Below, piece after piece: positions 35,201 through 47,200 of a stretch of DNA of 64,000 nucleotides. The stretch spans positions 1-64,000 of IMG/VR virus record IMGVR_UViG_3300020454_000010; one strand, written 5' to 3'. Under the pieces are notes generated by a model. The model was not told where the DNA came from and searched no databases. It saw nothing but the letters and a program-made list of their open reading frames with translations. Numbering within the stretch: position 1 is the stretch's first letter; each line of letters opens with the position of its first letter. This DNA comes from a virus. The translations under genes and the position numbers were made by a program.

Positions 35201-36590
35201 TCAACTCCAATACAGTATATGTTTGAACATCAAATAAGAATAGATCAAAATCAGTAGATGCATTTTTATAACTATCATCTACTAAACCAAAGTTATATAC
35301 TTTTGCCTCTCCAATTTTTATTGAACCACTTGCACCATCTTGTCTTTCTAAATCAATAGTATTTCTAAATGTAGTAATACCAGCAACATTATTAACTCTG
35401 ATTTGATTTCCCATTCTAAAGGAAAATGTTTCTCTATTAAAATCAGATGTAGTTCTTGGTTTATCTACATCAATAGTTTGTCCTGCTGTAGTCCATTCAT
35501 AACCTTGAACATATGCTTTACCAGCAGATATTTTTACACACGCAAGATCATCATTGGGTGTATTACCTTCTTGAGTTACCTCATTATTATAGTAAATTCC
35601 ATCATTACCTTGTCTATCATTGAGACTATTTTTAACATCAATAAAGAATGGATTTAGTGTATAATCACCTGACTCATCAGAAGTCCTTTTAGCAATGTAA
35701 TCTCTAATTAAATTATAGTTTGTATCCTTATTAGTATGTGTTTCTACCTTACCTGCTCTGACCCTCATTATCTCAATGAAGTCAGTATCATTATAATCAA
35801 ATAAATTTTTCTTAGTTAACTTAAGTTCTATTTTAAGTCTATCAGCACCTGGTGCTGCAAAGTTAGAAAATCCTTTAGCATTATCATATAGATCAGGATC
35901 ATCTTTTGCGTTAACAGCACTCTCTACTACCTGCAATCCAATCCTATAAAAAGGACCATTAGAATATTGTTCTAGTATAATTGTTTGTTGATTGACCCTT
36001 ACAAATGCCCCTCTTATAAAATAAACACCACTAGAAACACTCGCTGATGAACCAATAGTACAAGAGTCTAATGCAATTGTAGATGCAAATGTAGAACCTG
36101 CATTTAAAGTTGTATTACCATATATGATTGGTTCTTCTAACAATAAAAGCTCTGAGTCTTGGAAGAATGAAAAATCTCCACTAGGACCACATTGCTGATA
36201 CTTGACGAATAATGTAGGTACTCCTTCATTAGAATTACTAGAGGTTACATAGTCAACTACCTTTGCTGTAATCTGAGATGTTTCTCCTTTAATCCTTTTA
36301 CCTATAAGTTGTTCTATATAAACTTCAACATCTGTTCCTAAATGTGTAGGATCTAATTTTACTGCAAAATATTGACCATCATAGGTAACACCACCAGGAA
36401 CCACAACGGATCCCTCTTTAAACATATGACTACCAAACTGCTCAACCTGATTCTGCATGATAGACTGCAGAGTCGTAAGTTCACGAGCTTGAACAGGAAA
36501 TCCTGGTTTGAACAGAACTCTATGGTAATTGTCGGTTCTGTCAAAGTCGTCGTAATAGGGACTTATATTCAGGTTAGTCTGTTGTGGCAT
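29259..36590 (-). CDS. Giant baseplate/structural protein (2,443 residues, DUF4815-like)
   Basis: This is a virion protein occupying the gp9/gp10 region of the T4 order. The N-terminus (NLNISPYYDDFDRTDNYHRVLFKPG followed by QARELTTLQSIMQNQ) matches the DUF4815 family of phage structural proteins. Around residues 1566-1620 there is a ten-proline run and a long VPVPVPVP tract, a stiff linker between the N-terminal assembly part and a conserved block starting DDPLAQSFVVDEHGAYVTAVDVFF. The C-terminal third contains G-x-x-Y units (GSNYGTPIAQV, GNGYKVGDMVG). It begins four bases after gp8. It is probably a baseplate wedge arm or fibre-attachment protein, inferred from position. Confidence 0.8.
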   Translation of the reverse strand: MPQQTNLNISPYYDDFDRTDNYHRVLFKPGFPVQARELTTLQSIMQNQVEQFGSHMFKEGSVVVPGGVTYDGQYFAVKLDPTHLGTDVEVYIEQLIGKRIKGETSQITAKVVDYVTSSNSNEGVPTLFVKYQQCGPSGDFSFFQDSELLLLEEPIIYGNTTLNAGSTFASTIALDSCTIGSSASVSSGVYFIRGAFVRVNQQTIILEQYSNGPFYRIGLQVVESAVNAKDDPDLYDNAKGFSNFAAPGADRLKIELKLTKKNLFDYNDTDFIEIMRVRAGKVETHTNKDTNYNLIRDYIAKRTSDESGDYTLNPFFIDVKNSLNDRQGNDGIYYNNEVTQEGNTPNDDLACVKISAGKAYVQGYEWTTAGQTIDVDKPRTTSDFNRETFSFRMGNQIRVNNVAGITTFRNTIDLERQDGASGSIKIGEAKVYNFGLVDDSYKNASTDFDLFLFDVQTYTVLELNDNVTANQVNVSAFIEGNESGATAYAVSGAGSSSITVTQTSGNFQAGEQIIVNGRKQNLSRTIERVQSYDIDDVSKISQSGNSFTANKKLVDKVPFGFTPTDSVRITTGGVVSCPGRTFERFKPGDIIRYQLQGSALVRQNVVSLVATDGSDMTVVAINDVSNLFDGGLPGSTYEGQFRIGVQDLGSQDNTGLFLPLPKKHISDLDFTGSEILLSEQVTGESTDANGVLVVPIASVGIDDCTFVAFDQERYQVQYSNKTIAQIDSSQVVITSNTLTINGLTFSQSNVKVNVTVAKSNIKNKVKNFQKSETIDVTYSNNEGSGTTAGQTLNDGLTNSQLYGTRVQDQKICLNYPDVNEVISIYESLDKNAPVLDRLVFTSTDSIFSEALVGEDIIGANTNAVARVVSIDSGNSRIEVVFKTEDKFNLLETLNFQESNAVATLQAFVPGKYKDLTDLYLLDKGQKDQYYDYSSIVRVNNGYIPSKRLYVVFDRYEVPSTDTGDFFTVSSYDSDRFSHDIPRIGKGQTRSSDTLDFRPRVPVFTPASASFSPYYQGSRVFADAPRRIATPNESSEFGFKHYLGRIDKLILKTSGALIVEKGTPAANPKPPVDCPTGMTLATIVMPAYLYDIENVRVYLIDNRRYTMRDIGKIEDRIENLEKVTSLSLLEQKVATLQVKDADGLDRFKSGFFADSFKSTMFVDESSPIDVDKERGELKPLRDLQSIDMQLLPATNLPPEQLDLSQDFDLLDSNTRKTGRMITLDYEDDLFVQQNFATRVENLNPFFVHKFIGDLSLTPVSDNWIHTERTQNLFTQTIRRTSYDTRLSLTNVDGGFGDDEMTLSTNESSSVERDDIRSENTFIASETFDPFIRSRNIQYDCTGLRPFARYFIFFDDISTVDVIPKVIGIEGVTGSFTVGETITALVNGETYRFRLCRPDHKEGPFASPTRTYETNPLNRDETLPDSYSQGSTAINIDLAALTNAAQGDFFGYLPVGTIIAGETSGAQATISDLDLRTDAWGDLYGAVWIRNPNSSPIPLARVRSGEREFRITSSNTNSTGLRGSSLISNASAIYTAVGTTRLIQTDVRVTTLETTTVQRDYGLTFINRRPPPPPPPPPPVIIENTTIIDNTVTEIVEVTNNVPVPVIVPVPNPVPVPVPVPVPVVESQDDDPLAQSFVVDEHGAYVTAVDVFFATKDNDPTRAPFAQIRAMELGIPKGEILTPDAHVSIDPANIEVSTDASVATRFTFPAPIWLEPAKPYALVVGAPANGYEIFTAEMGQTAINAQSLPNASGRVYSNQFLVGSLYKSQNGREWTPCQFEDMTFKIYRAKFSSTDGVVTFQNPPIRPNNGVLNALNKNPIEALPKKAAVGFTTTTNAGLIGTVFTQGRKVGDSTASYRYGFIEDAGGPATGVVGITTNGSNYGTPIAQVRTFNITGEGTGLKLGVTVGAGNSTITAATIAVAGNGYKVGDMVGVVTADMSGSGSGVRIGINSIAGLDTLYLTGIQAEEFTAGGDLTYFHEAGTVVDSGTDVYRYDATGSVYTGEYARVSYFNHGMYGIGNKVAISGVEPNTLPSTLSTLVNSTTTNISIGDSTGFDVFEGVLVSAANTAYALINNEIISYTSVGINTLGGIVRGINNTQSINHASGSIIKKYEFGGVSLTKINTEHDVESQEKNMDDLLIKVDREGRSVDISGISVPQLSFSEEVFGGGIAAHASKNIQYDTITPLYDITTPGASDSATVNIRTVSGTSVDGSETSFTDLGFIPVGLNEETKLDTTRIVASEVNELSKLTGLFRNKSLTTRIAMSNGGNFWSSPMLCLDTAKMLFSSNRLNKPIADYSIDPRANVIYGDLHTSYYMSKIIKIKQPATSLKVIFDAFRPASVDFRVMYSLIRGDSSEVDQSFDLFPGYFNLVDTDGDGFGDKVRLTLPGPDGNPDKFINPESRWNEYQYTANDLAPFTGFIIKVVMNGTNQAEIPIIKNVRALALA

Positions 36591-36593
36591 TTT

Positions 36594-38165
36594 TTAGAAC
36601 TCTAATACGATCTTGATGTCTTCTTTTTGACGAACATTTCTTGTAATAGCAGGTCTATTATCAAGGTAGATGATCTCTCCACTTCTTTTATTTATCTCAG
36701 CATTTGCAACACCGTTCGTGAATTGCACACCGAGATCAACAACCTTACCAGAAGGTGTTGTTGTAGATATACCACTAAAGGTTTGATCTACATTGACACT
36801 GAATGAAGTACTAGTAACAGCGTCAGCAGTTGATTGGAATTCCAATACTGGTGCTTGACCAGCAACATTAACACTATCCGTATTATCAAAGGTAGATTGG
36901 TTGAACACCAAACTTTGATCTTGGAAGTATTTAATCACCTTAGTATCAATATCATATGATGCAACATAACCTCTAGCAGTTCCAACGCCAGAAATATTTT
37001 GTGTAATTGCTGTGCCAACTCCTAATACCTGTGAAACATCTCCTGTAAACTTAAATGCTTTTAGAGCAGAGAATTCAGAAGTTTGTAAGAAGTTTGTACC
37101 AGCAGCACCAATAGCAGTTGGATTTCTAATCAATCCAACCTGTGCAAATATAGTATCACTTGCAAAATCATATGATGAAGCATCAAACCTAGTATAAATC
37201 AGAACTTTATCAGTTCCTAATTCCTTATAAAGATCAAATCCATGACCCTTAGAAGGAGGAATAATAGGTGTTAATCTAGAAAACTTTGTGGCACTACCAT
37301 TAATAGAAGAAAGGTCAACTCTTCCATAACTATAACCTTTACCACCATTAGTTACTTGAGCAGAAATAACTTGACCATTTGTATTAGTCAAGATTCTAAC
37401 TTTTCCTCCAGAACCATCACCAATAATATCAACTTCGATAGGACTAGATAAGAAACTATATCCAGTACCAGTTTCATCAATTGATACGACCTTAATTTGA
37501 TTGTTGTTAGTATCAGAATCACCATTGTCTCTAACAACTGAAATATCGTTATTAGTTGATGTGCTCCATTCATTAGGAACAGCAATATATTCCGTAGAGT
37601 CAAATTTGACGATATCTGCAGGAGGAACCGTGAACAAATATTTCCAAAGATAACCGTCACCACTAACACCAGCAGCAGATGGTTCTAGATCAGTGAATGT
37701 GGGTTCATCAAGAGATGCACTTGCAAGACTTGATATACCAGCAGATCCATTATTGATACAAATATAGATTCTATAGTCCCTATTCATCACATAGTAGTTT
37801 GACGAATAAAGTCTACTAGAGTTAGAAACTAGCGATCTGTTATTTGTATTATAATCATGTCGATACATGTCATAGGATGTACCCTTTGTCCATGTAATCT
37901 TTTTGACTAATCTTCTAACATCACCAGGAAAAACTTTACGACCAAAAAGCATAGTATCATACACATGGTTATTGTATTGAATACTATCCGTAGGTGATGG
38001 TGGTTGTAAAGTTGTACTATTCCATGTATCAGTCCGACCAAATCCAGCATATGTTGGGTTTGCTAGTCCTAAAAATGCATAGTAAGAATTATTTCCTGCC
38101 GTAACATCTTCCATGAAGTTATTGGCATTTATAATTCTAAATTGGTCGGTTATAATTGCTGCCAT
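36594..38165 (-). CDS. 8: Baseplate wedge protein gp8
   Basis: This is a wedge component of the baseplate. It has 523 residues (T4 gp8, 334). The N-terminus (MAAIITDQFRIINANNFMEDV...YAFLGLANPT) and the segment VYDTMLFGRKVFPGDVRRLVKK are typical of cyanophage gp8. The middle contains GTGYSFLSSPIEVDI and GKGYSYGRVDL, units like those in gp14. A TATAAATA late promoter lies just upstream. It follows the giant gene in the gp7 slot, as 8 follows 7 in T4. Confidence 0.85.
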   Translation of the reverse strand: MAAIITDQFRIINANNFMEDVTAGNNSYYAFLGLANPTYAGFGRTDTWNSTTLQPPSPTDSIQYNNHVYDTMLFGRKVFPGDVRRLVKKITWTKGTSYDMYRHDYNTNNRSLVSNSSRLYSSNYYVMNRDYRIYICINNGSAGISSLASASLDEPTFTDLEPSAAGVSGDGYLWKYLFTVPPADIVKFDSTEYIAVPNEWSTSTNNDISVVRDNGDSDTNNNQIKVVSIDETGTGYSFLSSPIEVDIIGDGSGGKVRILTNTNGQVISAQVTNGGKGYSYGRVDLSSINGSATKFSRLTPIIPPSKGHGFDLYKELGTDKVLIYTRFDASSYDFASDTIFAQVGLIRNPTAIGAAGTNFLQTSEFSALKAFKFTGDVSQVLGVGTAITQNISGVGTARGYVASYDIDTKVIKYFQDQSLVFNQSTFDNTDSVNVAGQAPVLEFQSTADAVTSTSFSVNVDQTFSGISTTTPSGKVVDLGVQFTNGVANAEINKRSGEIIYLDNRPAITRNVRQKEDIKIVLEF

Positions 38166-38198
38166 TGCAATTTTTCTCTAAAGGTCTTACTATTTTGG

Positions 38199-38206
38199 TA
38201 TTTATA
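38199..38206 (-). promoter_or_regulatory. Late promoter (TATAAATA) for gp8 and downstream fibre/neck genes
   Basis: An exact late box on the minus strand lies 34 bases before the gp8 ATG and overlaps the stop of the giant upstream gene. No other late box was seen before gene starts from here to the gp16 end, so it may serve the run from gp8 through gp16. Confidence 0.7.
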
Positions 38207-41200
38207 ATGTTTTTCCAAGTGCTCCTGTATTACGAAGACCAGTATTGGTTCTCTTTACAACAGGATAGTTATCTAAATCAGGGTTATAATCTAATCCCTT
38301 AACAGTTAGGGCAAGTGGGTATCCTACATTTCTAGTAGCACTAGAGAAGCGACCCCATGTAAATCTAGCAGCAGGGAAGGCAGTTGATCCAACACCAACT
38401 AATCCTGTAACATCAGTACCAGAGTGGATATTACAAGTTATAACACCTGTTCTAGCACTTCCGTCCCAATGCAATCCATGTGCATAGTATATATTGTCAA
38501 GTTCAAAGGTACTAATACCAATTGAATCAGAATCATGAGAGTCAACACTGGTTATCACACCAGCAGCAGGATTGATACCAGATGCAAATAATTTGAATGG
38601 ATATCCTTCTTGGAACTGCTGAACATACGCTGCATTTTGAGAGTTGACCAAAGCATTCATATCTAACTGGAATACTAGACCTAAATCAGTACCAATACCA
38701 GCAGATGTTGTAATACCAGTAACAACACCAGTATAACCTTGAACATCTGTGTTCAATGGATCAATATCATTCCAAACTTCCCAGTTAACACCTGCTGTTG
38801 CTGTTGTTCCAATACCAACACCAAATACATAGAGTCCAAAATCACCAGTTAACTGACCATCAAGGTCTCTAAATCTTTCTACATGATCAACAAATAATTC
38901 TGTTGCAGTAGCAGCATAACCAGAAAGAACATTGGCAGTAGGAACAATCTGTGCTTCTAAAGTATCTCTTGCTTTAGAAACTAGAGCACCACCAAATATT
39001 TTATCTTCTTTTTGTTTATTCCATCTGAATGGTTTAAAGTTATCAGGGTTAACACCTGAACCTTGATAGAATGGAGTTTCTAAAACTGATGCACTTGTGA
39101 TGTTAACGGCAATTCTTTCTTCTTGTTGTGCAAAGTTGGATGCATCAACAGCAACTCTATTCAATTCAAGTTCCTCACTCTTGAATAATTCTAGTGAGTC
39201 ACCTATCTTAATAACTTCATTTACATCAAATAGTACACTATCATTACCTACTGTTCCTCTGTAGAAGAATATAAAGACATCATCCTCAACTGTAGGTGCA
39301 GTCTCAAAACTTACCGATGTACCACCATTGAAGGTATAGTGTACATTGGGTTCTTGAAGGATACCATTCACAAAAATCATAAGAACTGGTGCTAGATCAA
39401 TTTCTCTAGAATCAGGATCATTATTATCAATCTCAAAACTAACTAGTTGATCTTGATAGTAAAGAGGATATCTTAGTCTATCTCCATCTTGGAAAGGTTT
39501 GATATTATCAATGTAATCAATATTACCAAACTGCCACGCAGATATATCATCATTAAAGATATCAATAACTTCAATTTCAAATGGTTCAAAAAGATCTCCT
39601 GCCTTTGGATCTGTAGATAGACCTGCTAACTCAAACTTATCACCTTTCTTAAATCCATAACCAAACTTAGTCATCTTCCAGATGTAAACTTGATTCAAGG
39701 AGAATTCTGGACTTGTTGACATACCAACATAGGTAGTTGATACACCAATAATATCTACTGTAATAGAAGCACCAACACCAGTAAGGGTAGTGCTACCAAT
39801 ACCTTCTCTATATTTTCCAATAATGCTAAGATCGCTTCCATTAGGATCTCCAACATCTAAAGATGCCGTATCACTGTAATTTGTTCCACCAGAACCAATA
39901 TGATAAATTAATGTTCCACCAATACCAATAGTTGCAGTTATTGAAGCGTCAGTTCCAATACCACCATAATCATGTGTACATACTTCTAATTCTCCCATTA
40001 ACTGATTATATCCAGAACCAAATGTTAGGTTATACCAAGGAGCAGCAGTACCACCAGTCACATAGTAGTGAGGTATAGTACTAACTCCAGCATTGACTCT
40101 AAATGTCTTAGTAGAAACAATTCCTGTAATATCTAATTCTTCATCGTAATCTGGGAATATATTGGTTGTAATACCAATTCTAACTTCACCACCACTTACA
40201 TATTGATGTGCAACAGTCGATATACCAACACTAGTAGTAAACTTAGTAGAGTTGGTAACATTTCTAACTGTATAGAAATAACCTTGTACACCGCTAGGAT
40301 AAGTTTTAGCACCATACACACAAGTTACTCCAATTCCACTCAACTTAAAGTTTGATGGATTTACTAATCCATGATTCTCAGCAGTAATTTGTAAGACTCC
40401 TGATGTAGGATTGTACACTGCGTTTGTTGGAGTCAGAGCAGCACCAGACCAAGAATCAATGTAAATTGTACTTGATGCAGCACTGACAAATGTGTGAGCA
40501 TAATTACCACCACGAACAACTGCTCCAGTTAAAGCACTTTGGAAACTATGGGCGTATCCACCACCAGTTATAACAGCGTTACTTGCTTCGTGTCCTGCCA
40601 TAATATCATAACGATGCTCACTAGTATCAGTTGAAACACCAACTTGTAAAGTAACATATCCAGTCTGCTTTTTAATACCACCAGTAGTAGCACTAGAGAA
40701 TATATGCTCGTATTGATCATTAGGTCCAGACTTTCCAACATCTACTGCAAATGTATCAACAGTAGTGCTTGCAATAGATACCCACTTAGCATGAACTGGA
40801 TCTGATACACGAGGATATGCATGAGCGATTCTATATCCATCTCTACTACACTTAAGTGATATTGCTCCAGTATCAAACTTAACTCTATCACTATTCATAA
40901 ATCCATGACCAGCAACAGTAACTGTCATGATACCTACATTAGGATCATACACTGCATTAGTTGCTGTATGAGAAGTTGATCCAACAGAATGAATACCAAT
41001 AGGAGCATCAAACGCCTGATCTCTCTTCTGATCCATACTACCAACACCTGCTGCTTGGAAGGTATGAGTGTAAGGACCACCACCAACAATTTGTGATCTT
41101 GTAATACCACTTGCTATACCAGAAGAGAATATATGATCTGATTTGTCAGGAGATACTCCAATATTTACTCTAAATGTATTTGTAGTAACATGTGATACCT

Positions 41201-44200
41201 GTGTCCACTTACCACTATAAGGATCAGTCTCTCTAGGATATGCATGTGTTGTGCAGTAGTTATCTTTAGCACAAGTAAATGTAACCGAACCAGTCTCAAA
41301 TCTAACCCAATCACCGTTACTTAGATTGTGATTAGCAGATGTAACAGTCATGATACCTACAGTACCATCATACTGTGTACCAGTCTCAGCAGTTAATCCT
41401 GTATTTGGAACAAAGTGATGTGTAGAAATATTTGTAGAAGGTTGTGATGCTAAAACTTGGAATGAAATACTATCAGCAGTTGTTGAAGCAATTGAAACTG
41501 CAGTATTGTAACCAACAGTGTCAGTTGATCTTGGATAGTAATGTAGACTTTGATAAGTATCAAGACCACATCTAAATGCAAATGATTCAGGAGATAATCT
41601 TATACTTACTCCAGTCATGAAGTTATGATCACCAATTGTCGCAGTTACTATACCAGCAGTAGGATCGTAGATAGCACTAGAAATACTAAATGGTTCTGCA
41701 GTAGACTTACCAACATCAACTGAGAAACTAGTTGTTGTAATGCCTGTTATAGGTAACCACTTACCACTGACAGGATCAGATGCTCTTGGATATGTCTTAG
41801 TTGATGTACCTCCATCCATATCACACTTAAATGATATTGAATCATTATCAAACTTGATCCAATCACCATCACCAAGTAATCTACCGCCAGGTACAACTGT
41901 TACTGTCATGATACCTGCATTGGCATCATAAGTTGCACCATTGACAGTTTGCGTATCAATAATATTTCTAGGATAGGTGTGAGTTGATATGTAACTATCT
42001 GTATTACATCTAAAGATCAAACCACCTTCTTTCAGTTTAATATTTGTGCCAGTTGCTAATCCATGCTGACCAATATTAAGATCAAGGAATCCAGTAGTAG
42101 GTGTATAAGTTGCAGTAGTAATACTGTAGTTAACAATAGGAGATGTTCCTACAGTTATAGCAATACCAGTAGCAGTAGTAGAAGCAACAGATATTGCAGT
42201 GTCAAATACAGGATCAGTAATTCTAGGGTAAGATTTAGTCTGACTATTACCATCCATATCACACTTGAAGAAGAGTGAATTATCTTTAATCTTGATGCTA
42301 GTACCAGCAACAATATTATGATTAGGAATAGTCATTGTCATGATGCCAGCATTAGCATCATAGATTGCATTGGTAGGAGTAAATCCTACATTTGTTGTGA
42401 TACCTACAAACACATCAAAAGTATCTGTAGTAACATTCCTTACCTCAAGGAACTTATTATCCGCAGGATCACCTGCTCTTGGATAAGTGTGATTTGTATA
42501 TTGACCATCCATCTCACATGTAAATGTAAGACCGTCTGTAGTAATAGCAACTTGACTAGGATCAGTAAATCCATGTGCAGCATCTGTTATGATTGTAGCA
42601 ATACCACTAATATGATCATATACGAATGATGTTATACCAAGAGTATTACCATATCCAGTACATGCAAATTCAAGTCCTTCTAACTTGACAGGATCACCAA
42701 TTAAGAAACCATGATCACAGTCTGTACTTATTTCAATAATACCATTAATATTATTGTATGTGGCAGTACTAATACCAATTTTATGTCCTGATGTAGGGAC
42801 ACCTACAATATCAATAATATTACCTGCAGAGTTTATAACAGGTCTTACTTTCGCACCTACAAATGGAGCATATCCTCTACCTGGCGTAGATGCCACAGAA
42901 ATTATAATACCACCCCTAGGCAATTGATTTTCGTTAATATCCCCTATGTCTATAATTGGATCCGTGAATCCAAAGGAACTAATACCAGTAAACTGCACAC
43001 TAGCAATTCCAGCATTTTCAATTATCTTAAAGTTTGCATTAACATTATTTTCACTAAATGGTGCTTGGAAGATATTATTGATGAACAATACACCATTACC
43101 ACCAGTAGTACCAATACCAGTTACGGCAGCACCAATAGAGGTAAGTGGATAAGTTGTTTCTAACCCATCAAAACTTTCAGATAGATCATCAAACAGTTGG
43201 TTCTTACTATAGTCATTTCTTAAGAATGTTCTACCACCAAATGTTGCTCTAGCAAAAGGTAGATTATTAGGATTCAAAATACCAGTGTCACCACCAAGAG
43301 GTGCTTGAGTAAAATGAACCTGACTGTCTAGAATCTGGAATGATCCTCTAAAGAGTCTTACTGTCTCTCCAGCAGCGTGTGGAGTAGCAGCAGTACCAAC
43401 TGCTCCTCTTTCCACTTCAACGAGTGTCCAAGTACCAATACCAACAGCAGGACCAATAGTAGTTGTACCAAATCCAACAGTTTTTACTATGGAATATTCA
43501 TCTTCAATCTTAAGAAGATCACCAGATGTAATAGATGAAATACCACTCAATACAAATGCAGTTACAAAACCAGCAACAGGGACATCCAATTCATAACTTA
43601 TAGATGTATATGATATTGGTTTTTGTACAAGACCACTTAGAGATAACATAGATTTAGAATCTCTCTTTCTCATAGAGATTCTATGCTGGTTACCTGCACC
43701 AGAATCAGGAACAAAGGTTACTGCAAATCCTGCTCTAGCATCACTTTCTGATAATGCTAATCTAAACTGTCTGTTATTATCTTTGATACAGTAAACTGTT
43801 TCAGGAAGACGAGCAGTACCAACACCTGTATAGTATACAAGACCAGTTCCAGCAATACCAATAAGGTTAGAATCTGCCTTATAACTTAATTGCTCAAAGT
43901 TCATAAAGAAATGTTCTTGCTCAAATCTACCAAATCCGTAGTTGATCTGAGAAGGATCAGAAATATTTGTCTCACGAGCATAAACTGGTACGCCTTTATA
44001 TGTAAGATCAAATGATTTAATATCTCTATTGTTAATACCTAAGTATGTGTTTTGTGAAACAGATTCATATACTTGACCATAATTTAATTCTCCAACACCA
44101 TCTAATGTACCATTAGGATCTTTCTCTTTATAAAGAATTTCATTATACGCTGTAATACTAACGATACCAGAAACAGAAGGATGGAACTCTAGGTTAAGGT

Positions 44201-47200
44201 GACCATCTGTTCTGTAGGTAGAACCAAATGTACCAACTCCAGTTGTACTTCCAATAGCAGCAACTGCATATTCTGATATGAAAGATTGACTCTTTTCGGG
44301 ATCAGATAATAAGTATATTTGATGAATTGATTGTGTCTCACCTATTGCAACATGGACTGTTGATTTTACACTCAAATCTCTAATACTTGCTATACCAACA
44401 ATTGTTGATATACCTGCTTTTGCTTGACTAGTAACTTCTAATCTACCTGTTCTTTCAGTTCCATCGGGTGTGAATGGAATCTTAAATCTATAATTTGTGT
44501 TTACTCCAACAGCAGAAGGATCAATAGCAATGGTCTTAAATTTAACATTTACATTTCTTTGACGACCATTTTCAAAGTTAAGTTTAAGAACACCACTATC
44601 AATCTCAGAACTAAATGTACCAATAAACTCAGGAGCAGATAATCCACTTAAATTTTGCTTAGTATTGAACGCTCCTAACTCAGTCAAATAAGTATCGGTT
44701 CCATCATGCATTACTGCATATTCTAGATAATCAACTTGTTTTGTAGCAGATGAACCAGCACCAGGATTATCAATCGCTAAGAACTGCACAAGAGCAGCTT
44801 TCATGCTTGTAGTTGTTACACCTATAATATTTGTTGTACTACTAACTCCAAGTGTAGACGCAGCACCTGCCTGAACCAAACCACCATCTAATCTAATATG
44901 TCCAAACGCAGTTGTCCCAACACCCACAGAATCGGCAAAATTAGTCTGTAATGATTTGACTTCATAGTCAGTATCGAATGGTTCATTAGGTCTGAATATA
45001 AGTCTTGTTTTTGAGACACCAGCATCATACCGTGTATCAAATTCAGCATATCCTGTTCCTAAACCAACTTGATCAAAATTCTTAAGTTCTGCCTTCTGCA
45101 TCAAGAATGTATCTTGATCTAGGGTAATAGAAATAAATTCATTTATTTGATAATGATTTTTTCTAGGATCTTCCGCTTTGAAAACAGTTTGGGTTAAGAA
45201 TCTTTGGAAATACCTTCCTGCAGGATATTGAGCGACTACTCTAAAATCACTTAGATCATTAGACTCATTAGACACAAATTGAGAACTAATATCGTCAAGA
45301 TTTAAAACACGGTTAGTTTTGTTTAAAATAAAGTCAGATAGTCTAGTATTTCTTAATTCTACAAATTTGGAGATATTTCCAACTGATAAGAAGTCTCTAG
45401 CAAGGTCATATGGATATATTGAGTCCAGTCTCATTGGATCTCCAATAAAGTCAAGAACTAGACCACCAGCATCTTCTGCAGGTTGTATAAAGTCACCAGG
45501 TGTACCTTCTGTTACAATCTCAGTATTTGCAAAGTTTTTAAGTCCAGTTGGGTGTACTATATCATTAACATAGTTAATTAAGTCTTCATATGTCTTAGGA
45601 CTCTCAATAGCATAAGACATGTTCTGATAGTAGTCATTATCAGGTAATACTTGATTGGTATCGTTAATAATACCAATATTGTCTCTCCAACCAACTAAAG
45701 TCTTAACAGAAGAAGATAAATTAAAACTTCCATCAAATTCAGTAATTTGAACAACTCTTGCTTCAGATCCACTTAATTTACCACTCAATACATCAGTAAC
45801 TTCAATTGGTTCAGCACCACTAACAACTATCCTTGCACTATTGCCATCAATAAAGTCTAATTGTATATCAGCGTCTGCTTTATTATTTTTCTTGAAAGGT
45901 TCATTAGTTATGAATGTAGAATCAATTTTTATTGCTTCAAATCTAGCAACAAAATCATTTTTAACTAATTGACCAAATCCAAATGATACTGTAGCACCTG
46001 TGCCAGGATTTGTACTAATTCCATTTAAATCAAAGGTTACCTGCCTTGGGTTAACTGCATCATTATAATCTGTTACTGTGAATGGTGCAAATTTATAATC
46101 ACCCGAATTATATCCATCACCAGATCCAGCATCAAAAGTTATACCTTCAACTAAGACTGCATCACCAATAGCAAATGGTTCTTCATCATATCCCAAAACA
46201 GGAGTACTAATCTTACAAGTTAACACACCTACATCGGTCTGTACACTCATAATACTAATACCATTACTATTTCTTATTGGTGCAATGCCAAAATCATTAT
46301 TTGACAATCCAACAGGTGATACGGAAACTTTTGCACTTACAACAGCAGAATCACTTAACTCGCAAGTTATAAGACCGTTATCTAAGATCTCACCAGTTGC
46401 TTTATCGTACAATGCTAGAGATGGAGCATTAACATAGAATTTACCACCAAAGAGAACATTAACTTGACCAATAGTTGCAAAATTATCAATATCAATTATT
46501 CTAGGAATAAATGCATCAGGTTTAAGAGTATTGTCTGAAGGATATCCATAAACATCTTCAGGAACACGCATTTCTTCCAATCTATTAATAATTGTTGATT
46601 CTGGTATTAATGTTGCGTTAATACCATTACCACTAATACTAGAAATGCCAGGTAACTTAGAATACCCAAAACCACCACTAACTAGGTTAACAGTAGAGAT
46701 ACCACCAGTTGCATTGCTTGATTGTGTGTCATATTCCAATATTTCACAATCAGAATTTTTATACTGTAAACTTTCTGGTGAAGATTTTAGATTAAAGGTA
46801 AATTCAGTATTTCCTATTGAAATAACACTATGAGTCCCATTATAGTTACTATCAACATATTTGATTTCACTTCCATTAATAACTGTTCTATCTGCAGTAG
46901 ATAATCCGCTAGGACCAAAAACATTGTAATATAGAGTCTTAATATTATCAGAATAATTTAATTTTACTGTTGGATGACCATCAGAGTCAATTGCAGTGGA
47001 TGCAATACCAACAGTTGCCAAAGTAGTGACTCCAACAACTTCAAATCCAAGACTTGTACCAGATCCAACAAATTCATTGAAGAAATTAGTGTCATAGAAG
47101 AACTTCAAATCATATCCACTCATGGATGGATGACTCAAATCAAAATTAAGAGTATTATTCTTAAATGGTCTTATTTGAGGGTTAATTGGGTTGATACTCC

